The notes beneath the pieces were generated by a model. It was not told the origin of the DNA, made no database searches, and saw only the letters and a program-made list of their open reading frames with translations. The position numbers and the translations under genes are program-made. From Sipunculus nudus (taxonomy: Eukaryota > Annelida > Sipuncula > Golfingiida > Sipunculidae): a stretch of 64,000 nucleotides of DNA. The first letter of the stretch is position 1. Every line of letters starts with the position of its first letter. This document shows, piece after piece, positions 23,346-33,595 of the stretch. The DNA lies in NCBI GenBank assembly GCA_026874595.1, contig CM049318.1, forward strand, positions 5,039,741-5,103,740, written 5' to 3'.

Positions 23346-23872
23346 CCTTTCTGGGGTCCCTCAGTGTTATGATCGGGAAATTGGGTGTGTACAGAGTTCA
23401 GGCCTACCGCCTTGTCATATCACATATTTCGAAAAAGAAATAGAATTTTGTTAATGAATATACTTAGTTAAGCTGGCATTTAAAGAAAGGACATGGTTAT
23501 TTCCACAATAATTTATTAATAATAATTAAACATAATAATAAACAGATGGAATTCCTGTCACGTGATATCTACAAATGTGGGAGGACAGGGGTTCTTGAGA
23601 ACACGAGAAAATGGGAAGTATTTCATGAAGTATCTTTGTATTATACGGAACATTTTATTTTTCATATCACTGTTGTAATAGCAAATGATGCTACCCAGAT
23701 ATATGAAAACTTCGCATCTATATATGCTCTTTTACCGACTGACTGTGGTCTGTACTGATATAATTATTCTTCAGGGAAGCCCTATTAAACCAAGCGAAAC
23801 ATGTTACTACCTGGTGATCGAGCTTCAGGTTAACATTGTACGGTATTATGATTAATATTAAGATAATAAAAG

Positions 23873-23875
<3 letters not shown>

Positions 23876-23947
<72 letters not shown>
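23876..23947. repeat. (AT)n microsatellite
   Basis: About 35 AT units with one interruption (AAATAT) near the start. Confidence 0.9.
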
Positions 23948-23950
<3 letters not shown>

Positions 23951-24486
23951 CAGGTCGATTTCCTTCGTCAAATATTTCTCAGCAGTCATCCAAATCTCTG
24001 GATGCGGCGATGCGAAGAAAATTTTCAATGTGCTGAAATCAGTTTTCAGATAATGATGTATATTATTTTAGACCAATAATTTTCTTCCGAATAACTAACC
24101 ACAAGGTACACGTAAGTGACAGTCATCTATAATAAACCAATACCATGCTCATTTGTCTCACCCATTTATTATAAATGTAAAAGTAATGCCAAATGTAAAG
24201 TGTGTGTTTAACTCAAATGAAGGCGTGTTTTATGACATGGTTATGCAAGGCGAGACTAGGTTGCCCTAACCAAGCCAAGAAACGGGTTCTGACAACTGAG
24301 ATAAAATGTGTCTCTGTCAATATCCCAGCTCATATATTCCGAGCTGTCAGTGATCTCTCATTTATCACTGTACTGTAATTATTCAATGGTCATTTGACAA
24401 TGTATTGATCCTCTCAGGTTATATATGTGGTTTCATATACACCGATTTTAACACAGTTGATAATAGCGTTTAAATAGATATACAAG

Positions 24487-24735
24487 AGTCGAGCTTATGC
24501 CCTTAAAAACAATTTAAGGTGATGCAATTGCACCCATAAAGGTGATTCAGGTGTCCAGCTGTATGTACTCGTTTTGCTCATGCCAAAGAATTAAAGAACA
24601 AACACCAAGAAATGGCTTTCCCCTGACACTACAGGTAACCATATGAGGAGTAGTCATATTAAATGTTAAATAGTTAGAACAGTTATTATGACACGCACAA
24701 ATACGTACACAATTAAATCGACAAATATATACATA
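24487..24735 (-). pseudogene. Decayed nicotinic-receptor exon 2 region, copy 1
   Basis: On the minus strand 24541-24582 reads HEQNEYIQLDT, a stop, then IT. This aligns with HERNQYMQLDTWINI, the second recognised exon of the intact receptor gene at 35187-35231. The conserved Trp codon TGG has become TGA, and the position of the acceptor AG now reads GG. The surrounding 250 bp is repeated in direct orientation at 25264-25500, so the fragment was duplicated after or during decay. No neighbouring receptor exons were found on this strand. Confidence 0.7.
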
Positions 24736-25263
24736 AAATAACCAGAAACCTGCATACCAAGGAATGCAAGCCTCCTTCATGCATGGGTCCCCGGTTTGAT
24801 ATTCTCCTCAACCCGTGTATGGATTCTTTTATTAATCTCGTACTATCAGGTTCTTTAGTCTATAGGTGACTGTACATTTGTGAATATTCCTGAAGCCAGA
24901 TCATGTGAGGGATCCAAACCAAAATGCAATAGACTTTTCATCTGACCATGGCCTGAACATGTCATGAGATTCCGCCCATGACTGTTCGAGTTATATTGTG
25001 AGGAAACACCAAAACACATATGAACAGGGATAAAACCATACACTCCTGGCTGCACAGGGGTTTTTTATATTTTTGTTCGGCTATATTTTAACTGGGGCTT
25101 CGTGGGAGAGGCAAACTGTAAGATGCTCTGGGCAGACGACCACTAACCTCATAACTGAAGTGAAAGCACTGGACGCCCTTTACTCCGAGGTTCTGGGGGC
25201 TCGACCGTGACCTGAACAGGTGGGCAACCCCGCGTGGCGCACGAGGCACGCCCGTGTGTGACG

Positions 25264-25500
25264 AGTCGAGTTTATGCGATTTAAAACAAGATGATGTTAC
25301 TGTACAAACCCAAGTTAATTCAGGTGTCCAGCTGTATGTGCTCGTCCCCCTCATCCTGATCAATTCAAGAACGATATATAACAAAAAAAAAGTCTTTCCC
25401 TTGACACTACAGCTAGGTAGCCAAATGTGATGTAGTCATAGTAATTAGTTAAAACAGTCATATTTACACCACAAATAAGTGCACACATATAACGACGAAT
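25264..25500 (-). pseudogene. Decayed nicotinic-receptor exon 2 region, copy 2
   Basis: A direct-repeat partner of 24487-24735, about 780 bp away. On the minus strand around 25317-25365 it reads DQDEGDEHIQLDT, a stop, then IN, with the same Trp-to-stop change as copy 1. The shared lesion suggests that the stop predates the duplication. Flanking matches include TTCAGGTGTCCAGCTGTATG and GACACTACAG. Confidence 0.65.
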
Positions 25501-25519
25501 AGAAACATGTAATAACTAG

Positions 25520-26340
25520 ATATTTCTTGGCGTGGCTGATGCCAAAGTATCCCCAAATAATTAATCCCCTCCCCCTTTTCAAAAAAAGGCCCCCATCTTC
25601 AGAAGCATATACTGCATGACACTTGGCCACCAGGGTTTCTTCAGGTGTGACCTTCAACACCAAGTTCCGATTGGACTTTGAAATTCAAGGTCACAGGTTT
25701 TTACACTCTTTCCACAACTTATCATATCTGAAATCATTCATGTTGATTTTCACATAGATACATCTATCGACTTAAGAAAAAACATTTTTTTAACCAAATA
25801 TGGGAATATTCAAGGGTATTACCACACTCATAGGAAGGGTCATGACCCCAATTTAAATATAACCCATCACATAACCCATATCTATGTATATGCATAAATT
25901 GAAAGAAATCTGTCTATTAGTGTTTACTTATAATGCTCACAGTTCTTTTAAGTGGCAATGATGGGGAATTAAAAGTCGCGAAAACAGGAAAAGGACAAAA
26001 GGTGGCGCCACCTGTCTCCACCAGAAGACAAAGCTATCCAATATCGTCGTTCATTTTATTTTTTGGACCAATCTATGCATCCCTTATTGAGATATTAAAG
26101 AATTTGTGCGATTTTCCCCAAAATGGACTTATTCAAGTTCAAGGTCACTCTCCTAGTAGGCTATAGGTCATGATCCCATTTTATAAGCCTTCGTCTTCTC
26201 ACCTATATCTCTGCACATTTCAAGCTTGGTAAAGATCCGTGAAATATTTTTTTGAGTTATCGCGCAAAAAATATTTATCTGCGGCGGCGGCGGGACCAAC
26301 ATAAAACCTTAGTATCCCTTTTTGTCTGGGGATACAATAA
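25520..26340. repeat. Dispersed repeat with inverted relatives at 46.6-47.7 kb
   Basis: Blocks here reappear in reverse complement downstream. 25525-25680 (ATGCCAAAGTATCCCC, GAAGCATATACTGCATG, GGGTTTCTTCAGGTGTG) matches 47530-47670. 25930-26240 matches 46760-47300, including GGTGGCGCCACC at 26001-26012 against a degenerate copy at about 47231. The repeat reads through short frames with no recognisable domain. Confidence 0.7.
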
Positions 26341-27612
26341 GAGTAAACTGGTAGCCAATAATTAGATCAGCTGACCAAAGACGACAAATTGTTTGAAAAT
26401 CTTTTTATAGGGTAATAATTTAATGATTTTAAGAAAACGTATGTCATTCTAATTCAAAATTTTACACTTAAAACACTCCTAAAATTGTTCCATACATCTC
26501 TTGTTCTCATGGCCAGAAAATCATTTTTGAAAGGGACATTTCGCCGTTAAAAAAAGATGTAGTCATATGAATTTCATATATCAAAATTCTGTATTTTATT
26601 CACATTTTATTTGTGATGAAAAGCGAGAATAACAGATGCCGAAGCGGTCAAGTTACTATCCCGTTAAGTGCTATTTTTTATTTGAATTTATCCTGATATT
26701 TTTTTTAGAGTAAATATTGAAACTTAGGACTAACATTAATAATATTTTATTTCCACCTTAATATTCCAACTACACTTATTTGAAATGCTGAACAGTAAAA
26801 TTAATACTTTTGTTACCAAGTTCTAACTTTCATTTAGAGGGTATGAGAACTTTTTCTGCATTGAATTTATATTCGCATACATTTGGAACTTTAAACTGGA
26901 ACAAATAATAAATACGAACAGCCACCTGGACAGGGCGACTGTGGTTCAGAACTAGAATGATGTGTGAGTCGTATGACAAGAAGAGATACTTCGCCGTGGG
27001 CGGGCGTCTGTGACGTCACAAGTTAACAGGCACCAACGGAGTAATAGATATTTAAGACCAAAACAAAACAAATAAACCAAGGGCGTTTTGCCCTGATTTT
27101 TTAGCTCTATTTGAATTACTGTTATTGGAGTTTTGTTCCGAAGGATACAAATGCTGACCAGTGTTAACTATGTCCAAACTTTATAGAACTTCAATATAAA
27201 GGAACATCGACAAAACATGTAAAAAATCACTTTTTTTCCTACAAAAATCACGACAATGGCAAATCCATGTGGTTGGTGTAATGTTGTAAATAGAGGATTC
27301 CCCTGTACTAACTTATATTTAAAATGAATCGGTACCATATCTGCCACACAAATATTGGTTGATTCTATGCTAAATATGTTTCATCGACCACAACATGAAT
27401 ATATATATATATGAAAAAAAAATCATTAAGTCATCATTACCTTCATTTTTTTTCTTCTTTTATATAATGCCATTTTGTTTTCACTGCTGTATTTGAAGAA
27501 CACACAATAAAACAACAGAATGTGAGGCGGGTTGCTGATACTTAGGCCATGACGATCTGATGAATTTGACATATTTAGCCCAGTTCCCACTTTCACAAAT
27601 TTGACGCCAAAA
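26341..27612. other. Upstream flank of the receptor pseudogene, no gene seen
   Basis: AT-rich sequence with a short GC-rich patch near 26985-27020 containing the perfect CRE-like palindrome TGACGTCA (27011-27018). No first-exon equivalent of the receptor was found, so the 5' part of the pseudogene is lost or too diverged. Confidence 0.4.
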
Positions 27613-28499
27613 ATATAGACCGATGAATTCCTGACCTGGAACAGCAGTCATTACGATGGCGTGAACGGTTTCTATGTATCTACGGACCAGATCTGGACTC
27701 CTGATATCGTGCCTTATAACAAGTGGGTACTTATTCAGGGTCAGCACAGTTCAGGAGTTTGTTTAGAACCATAAGTCACTAGTCATTACACTCTCTACGT
27801 TTGATAAAGCTGGCGTTTTAAAGCTCCTCCGTTGATGAGGAATATAGAAAGAAGGCCTACGTCTTCACATTATTAGAGTAATTATTGTAGATGTTAAGAG
27901 AAAATATAAAGATGTTTCCAAAGCTTGTTTAATTTACAAATTATATCAGTATCATGTTTTTTACATCAATTGCCCCCGGGTATCATTCGCAACAGCAACT
28001 GAAAATATTGCCAGAAGCGTTTTTGTTTTATTTAAATATCTTTACGTGAAAACAGACGAAAGTTTGTTGAATCTAAAGACGCGTAAGACCTTTTAGTAAA
28101 ATAAGAATACTTAAGGTGTGAACTTTGACATACTTTGTCCTCCAGTGCTGATATGTATTTTGCATCCTGTAATTTCTTAAATCTCATTTTAGGTCTGGTT
28201 ATAAGAGGGAGCATCTCCGGGAGATTGTGAGTTCGAATCTCAGAAAAGAAGAAGCAGAAGATGAGGTAATCAAGAAGAACAGGAGGAGAATGCAGAATTA
28301 GTTACAATACAACAATGACCAACTACCAAGTGATCATTAACCGGAGAAGAGTGAACCGATACCAGAGGAACTAATTAGGGGAGAATGGAGGATAGTCGCC
28401 TCCGTGTTGGATCGTACCTTCCTAGTATTACAGTACATCTTTACAGTGGTTATGGTAGCGTTACTTATCGGGAAGCTAATGGTTTTCGGGGCTTTCTGA
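27613..28499 (+). pseudogene. Nicotinic-receptor subunit pseudogene, middle deleted
   Basis: A decayed paralogue of the gene at 33.4-40.6 kb. 27613-27722 is the same length (110 bp) as exon 35712-35821 and reads I-stop-TDEFLTWNSSHYDG ... DQIWTPDIVPYNK. The first conserved Trp is TAG and the acceptor AG is gone, while a GT donor remains. Near 28125-28150 the next acceptor (GTCCTCCAG followed by TGCTGATAT) survives for only a few codons. About 28241-28499 matches the final exon, including WRIVASVLDRTFLVLQYIFT, VVMVALLIGKLMVFGAF and the stop, with in-frame stops before it. The exons for the Cys-loop, TM1-TM3 and most of the cytoplasmic loop are missing, a deletion of roughly 4 kb relative to the intact gene. 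Confidence 0.88.
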
Positions 28500-30330
28500 A
28501 ATCATACCTTTAATTAACATGATTAGAGAAAAACCGCATCCCCTTTGTATATACTGTATATGTAGCTGGATTTCCGTCTTGCACACTACTTAATAGCTCC
28601 TACTTTTATTTTACTTTCGGCCTGACACTATAAACAGTTAAAAAACAATTGACTTCAACAACCTAAAGATATTTCCAAGGTGATTTACTTGTCTTAAGAA
28701 ATAGTGAATACGCTATAAACAAAACAAATAATTGCATTTGAGTGTGGATAATTCCAGTGTACACTGATATTATTATAACTGATGTATATTTAATGAAAAT
28801 AATAAATCTGTTTAACTATTTAAATGGAGTCTACAACACAATACAACATATTTGTGTTTATCGGAAATTGGTGTAAATAATATATGTTGAATTTCGTTTT
28901 GTCATTGTATTGATTGCTAATTAGTCTTATCTGAGTTTAGGTGGGCAAAACCATGTTTCATCAACAATCACTTTGTGAAGACAGCATGAATTTGACAGGG
29001 ATGAATGAAATCATAATGCAGTTTGGTTTTGTCATATTCGAAGCAAGTGGAACACGCACTTAAGAGCAAATAGTAGTTTGTTCTTTAAAAAACGTCCGTA
29101 ATAAAGACATAGAGAAAGCAGTTGACCCTCCTTGGAATTTTTTTTTGGAATGCTTAAGTTTACTACATATGTTTCTAATGATATCATATATATATATATA
29201 TATAAGGTCAGAGGGACGAAGCTTCTCTCTGCGAATTTGTCCGTTTCCAATGTTTAAATGCGAATAAATAATGTAACGGAGTCCATGCATGGTTGCAAAG
29301 TTTGGTAAAATGTGTATGGCAACTGCTTCAATGATTCTTGTGATAATGAGCGTGATACAATGATTCTTGTGATAATGAGCGTAATACTGAAACGAAGATC
29401 TCTGCCTGGCAGTCATGTTGTATTTCTGTTCTAAGATTTGAAAGCTCATTGACCTCATGGATGTAAATCTTGGGTAAAATTTCAAAGGCATGGTCTTGAA
29501 CCAGCTCTTTAGATACCGTGATTCCGTTTGAATGAGCGTGACGTACATGCAGATGGTATACCGACGGTCGGACAGTTGGACGGAAAACCAAAGTGATATA
29601 AGTCGCCTGCTTGGTGGGACACAAATGAATGACAAAACGCTAGATATAGTGCAAAAGTTCTTAGCTCAAGTCTACCAAATATGGTTTACTTTATGTCATG
29701 AACGATGGATCAGTGACCAGGGAAAAACATGCCCAGGTTGCACACATTAAAGTATTGACTAAAAGACCATTGTAACCGTATCCTCCCGTTAATTGTCATT
29801 ATTATATGCCAATCCCACCCCCTCCATTAACAAATAACATTAAACGAGCGATCAATCCTGGACTGGCAATAACCAATCAAAACGTTCTTGCAAATCGTGA
29901 TTTGTCAATTACTTGAGTGCAAGAACAGAGATGAACAAGCAATGTATTTCATGAGCTGGTATGTGCAGCATAACACTTGGGGAAACACTGAAAGCAATTT
30001 GGAAGAGGAAGAAGCAGCTTTAATTTAGTCAGGCACCGTGTGGTTTTCTGCGAGACACAAGGACGCTGAAGTCATCATGATTGGCCTACAGTACACCGGT
30101 GAGCACTTGTAGCCAATTAGTTAGTGTTGAGATCGCTTTCAATCTGCTGGAAAAAATTAAAGGTTAACAGTACTTCTGATTATTGCATTTATAAAATACA
30201 ATTACAATCTTCCCAACTGTTTCTATAATTCTAAAAGGAAATATTGAAAACGGGAATTAGTAGAGTTGAGATATTAACAAGTAAACAGACGACAAAGAAT
30301 ATTTGTCATCAGAATTGGAATACACAGATA
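28500..30330. other. Intergenic DNA, no gene seen
   Basis: Includes a short (AT)n at about 29187-29206 and a tandem duplication of about 28 bp near 29330-29388 (ATGATTCTTGTGATAATGAG twice). The 191-residue minus-strand frame at 29060-29635 has no domain-like pattern and crosses both repeats, so I do not call it a gene. Confidence 0.45.
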
Positions 30331-30374
<44 letters not shown>

Positions 30375-30375
30375 A
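30331..30375. repeat. (CA)n/(TA)n microsatellite
   Basis: About 17 CA units followed by a short TA run immediately upstream of the hammerhead-bearing unit. Confidence 0.9.
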
Positions 30376-30527
30376 GGTAGAGTTACCCTCCGTTGTAAAG
30401 TGCTCTATGGCCTCAGACTAGGCCAGAGCAGTATAACTCTATAATTCTGACAACATTCACCTGATGATCGGGTCGCATCCCGTGAAACAGACTGTAGTGA
30501 ATTTACAGTGTTGTTTTTCTTCAGAGT

Positions 30528-30530
<3 letters not shown>
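30376..30530 (+). mobile_element. Retrozyme-like or Penelope-associated unit containing a hammerhead fold
   Basis: Upstream of the ribozyme lies a strong hairpin, GCTCT-AT-GGCCT-CAGACT-AGGCC-AGAGC (about 30402-30429). An outer stem ATAACTCT (30433-30440) can pair with AGAGTTAT (30523-30530). The unit is followed by (AT)n, then by a second diverged copy at 30640-30725. Animal retrozymes and Penelope-like elements carry type I hammerheads in direct tandem arrangement, and this layout fits either. No reverse transcriptase is present here. Confidence 0.5.
30455..30502 (+). ncRNA. Type I hammerhead ribozyme, core intact
   Basis: All catalytic elements are visible in order. Stem I is ATTCAC (30455-30460) pairing perfectly with GTGAAT (30497-30502). 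CTGATGA lies at 30461-30467. Stem II is CGGG-TCGCAT-CCCG within 30468-30483. GAAA lies at 30484-30487. A very short stem III, CA-GAC-TG, ends at 30494. TA at 30495-30496 follows, with predicted cleavage after 30496. Short stem III and an open stem I are typical of metazoan type I hammerheads. The deviation is a T/T mismatch at the base of stem II, where a purine-pyrimidine pair is usual; this may weaken activity. Loop I-loop II contacts cannot be judged by eye. Confidence 0.75.

Positions 30531-30532
<2 letters not shown>

Positions 30533-30597
<65 letters not shown>
30533..30597. repeat. (AT)n microsatellite
   Basis: About 30 AT units with one interruption, between the two hammerhead copies. 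Confidence 0.95.
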
Positions 30598-30598
<1 letters not shown>

Positions 30599-30649
30599 CT
30601 CGTTAAGTCTAGGCTTTTCAAACCACGGCGTTATCTTCATTCTTACAAC

Positions 30650-30697
30650 ATTCACCTGATTATCGGGTCGCACCCCATGAAAAAGACTGTTGCGAAT
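30650..30697 (+). ncRNA. Degenerate hammerhead copy
   Basis: A direct repeat of 30455-30502, about 195 bp downstream. Stem I ATTCAC/GCGAAT has one mismatch. The core heptamer is CTGATTA instead of CTGATGA, losing the essential G. Stem II is weakened (CGGG/CCCC), and GAAAA replaces GAAAC. It is predicted inactive. Confidence 0.65.
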
Positions 30698-30717
30698 TTA
30701 CAGTGTTGTTTTTCTTG

Positions 30718-30734
30718 AGTTATATATATATATT

Positions 30735-30782
<48 letters not shown>
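30718..30782. repeat. (TA)n then (GT)n microsatellite
   Basis: A TA run with one interruption grades into about 16 GT units. Confidence 0.9.
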
Positions 30783-30784
<2 letters not shown>

Positions 30785-33395
30785 CTACTGCCAGGTTGTA
30801 GGAGGATACATTTGGAAGAAAGTTTGATTATTTACTAGATCAGTCACTAGGCCTGTTGTACTGACTGTTCTCAAATAATGTATGGAACCATACTTTCTCT
30901 CTAACACTCTCTGTTCGTCATATTCAGAGGCATCCTGGTTTCAGGGCTCACGTAACATCCCGTTATATTGTTGTTTCGGAGAGAATGATTTACGTGGCAC
31001 ACATCTACACCCATGAGGTGAAATGGACGATAATGGCAAAATACATATGGATTTGAAAGGCAGCATAGTATTTCCGTTGTCTATGGGAAAATCGCTAATG
31101 TTTCTCCATTATCAGCATTTAGTGAACAGCAATTAAGAAAGCTTTCTGTCCGTGTTTTTAATATAACAATGGCTACATATTATGAATGGTTAAATAGAGA
31201 AACCATGTCTGTCTAATAGTTATAAAATCAATACCACTCCGCACAGTAATGGTGACATATTTTGAGAGCTGTCTCTATGTTACGGCAGATTTAACAAACA
31301 GAGTTAAATGAGTGAGAGGGGCTTTTTTTACAGCAGTAATTAAAAACCCAAACAATGGAGGAGGAATATAAACGGACCATCCATAAGCACCAATCACGAA
31401 AGTAAACAGGAAGCACTTTTCTGATCCAGATCCACAGGCGCTTGACAATGTATTCTCCGGGTTGGCGATATCGGTTCCCCATTCTTTGACTGCGTCATAT
31501 GCCAGGGTCTTTTCGTATCATGCATATTTTGTGAGATAATTTGGATATTTGAATAATTATGAGCTAAATAAATTTTAGACCGAAATCGCACATAAATATT
31601 GTATTAATTATAAAATATCCTAAAGAATACCGATCTAAAACCATCAAAACAACCTGGGAGAAATAGGAAGAGTACAAATACATTTCAATTAACATAATTT
31701 AAATACATGTATTTGATTAAACCAATTCTATTTTTAATATCAATAAATGTATACTTAGGAAATACTTAAACTTTTTTATGACCGGGGTTTTATGTAATAT
31801 CCCCGTACAATCCAATGAGTAACCCAAAGGCCTTTTCGTATTCTGCATATTTAATTATTTTGCATGATTGTGATGAAACCAATCATTGTCGGATATTTTA
31901 GATTTTTTAAATTTTATAAAGTTTTATAAAGGTCTATCTAAAGCCATCAAAACTTATATAAAGCCATGATATATTATAACAACTAACCGTAGATCGTGGA
32001 TATACTAAAGTATGTAACATAAAAAAGTATTATATCGGGGCATGTCATTGTTCCCTTATTTGGTTCTAAAGTATGTTTCTCCCCCGTAGAATTTAATAAG
32101 TCTTCGGACCTTTATAGTGTTGCTTAAGGGAATGAAATTATTTTAAAATTTGCATAATAATTAGGTAAACCGAGCTTTAACGGTACATATTATTATTTAT
32201 TCAATTTAAGCAATGTCTTGATCCTGTGACTTGAATGTTAGCGGGTCATTTATACCGACTCCCTACCTAAACAAATTGTAAAAATATTCGTAAGAGTAAG
32301 TACGAGTGAAATAAATTCTTTTAAAATGGCAAGAATTTTTTTTAATTCAGTTTTCATTAACAATATATCTTGTCCGTTTCAAAATATTGATTATGTGGAT
32401 GGTATGACTATATAACGTACATGAGGGGTTACTTGTATTTACCTGCGCCTTGTTAGCGAAAATGGTATATTCCACCTTTTCTGTGTGGTTTTGCAGATTT
32501 AAGCTACAGGTGGCTTCATTAATGTTGGACTACAGCAGAAATAGTGTTTTCCGTCCCATTGTATTAATGCATTGTTATCCTGTGTCAGGCAGTTTTTTTG
32601 CACACAGTAAATCTGTGACCCTATCGTATCTTGTTGATGATGCTATGATACATGTATCAGTGGGCACATATCGTAACCATTAGACAATAATTATTTAAAC
32701 CCTAACATGAAGACAGGTGTTTTGTGAACCATCCTCAGGTGTTGTGTGGACCATCCTTGCAAAGATCCACTGTGGTCTATAATCATGGATTGTATCCATC
32801 TGCTGGGAACAGGAGTTAGCTTAGCGTCAAGGCTAATTAGCTACCTGTTTGTCTATGGTGACGGCATGTCACATGTATATGACGTCATTCCGAGTATACA
32901 TCGTCAATTAAACCTTTAGTAACAATTTCATTGTCCATAATCTTAATTAGATGGTTAGATTGTACGATTGTAAACCAAAAGCAATTAAGTGAACGTGTAG
33001 AAGACCAAATTGAAAACAATCTTAAAATGGAGAATAATGAATTGAAAAGTTTCGTACATTTGGGTAATTACACGAGTGTCCTCTTTAACAAATCACTATC
33101 CTTACCTTGTTATCACCCAGTCGTTACCATTGGACTACCAGAACGTTGTAGTTTAGTAAAATTGAAATGCAACTTTATTATTAAGTAAGTGCTCTCTGTC
33201 TTTTCTTTAACTCTGTATGAGCTAATTTTTTTTATACAATTGAACCCCATCCTAATTTTTATTCAGTTGCAAAACACAGGTTTGCATGTTCCTTTTTAAC
33301 TGAAAAAAAATTCCTCCAAGCATGCAAACTTTATAATCATCAACATAATTTTTATTGCAGTAAGAAAAATAAAAAAATTTTGGCCCTATTTCCAG
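30783..33395. other. Upstream region of the nicotinic-receptor gene
   Basis: AT-rich sequence without a recognisable complete gene. It should contain the exon with the initiator Met of the receptor and its promoter, but neither could be fixed. A perfect CRE-like palindrome TGACGTCA lies at 32880-32887, about 510 bp before the first recognised exon. Frames at 32450-32683 and 32931-33188 are not convincingly coding. Confidence 0.4.
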
Positions 33396-33595
33396 GGCCT
33401 AAGTTCGAGTTTTGTTATGGTCTCACCTGTTTGCTGCTGATTTGGTGCCCGGGAGGCTGTGACGGAACATACGCCCGTCATCGTCTGATGAAGGATCTCT
33501 TCAGCTCGTACGACCCACGCGTCACTCCAGTTTTAAACCACAGTCGCCCAGCCCAAGTAGCAGTTCGTATGTCTTTGCATCATCTGCAGCAAGTG
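33396..33595 (+). CDS. Nicotinic-type Cys-loop receptor subunit, first recognised exon
   Basis: Encodes a hydrophobic signal-peptide segment (YGLTCLLLIWCPGGCDG) followed by RHRLMKDLFSSYDPRVTPVL, then NHSRPAQVAVRMSLHHLQQV. This is the mature N-terminal alpha-helix and first beta-strand region of nicotinic acetylcholine receptors (family pattern: ...L-x-x-Y-x-x-x-x-RPV-x-x-x-S-x-P-x-x-V...). The acceptor is TTTCCAG (33389-33395) and the donor GTAAGT begins at 33596. The exon starts with two bases of a split codon, so the initiator Met must come from an upstream exon. It ends in phase 0 and joins to 35187-35231. Confidence 0.85.

Larger units (their letters stand above)
22388..24486. other. AT-rich stretch with microsatellites, no gene seen
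   Basis: Contains a (CT)n run at about 22977-23004, (AT)n tracts at 23096-23174 and 23876-23947, a GC-richer patch at 22610-22700, and the possible SINE fragment listed separately. Isoleucine/tyrosine-rich frames here are translations of (AT)n. Confidence 0.6.

Noticed and set aside
23775-23830. Possible third hammerhead (GCGAAACATGTTA)
   Set aside because: GAAAC is present but no CTGANGA core with complementary flanks could be placed.
28195-28245. tRNA B-box-like GTGAGTTCGAATCTCA
   Set aside because: No A box or cloverleaf upstream, and it lies beside the decayed receptor exon, so chance similarity is likely.
29060-29635. 191-residue minus-strand frame
   Set aside because: It has no domain-like pattern, runs through a microsatellite and a local tandem duplication, and shows no splice or start context.
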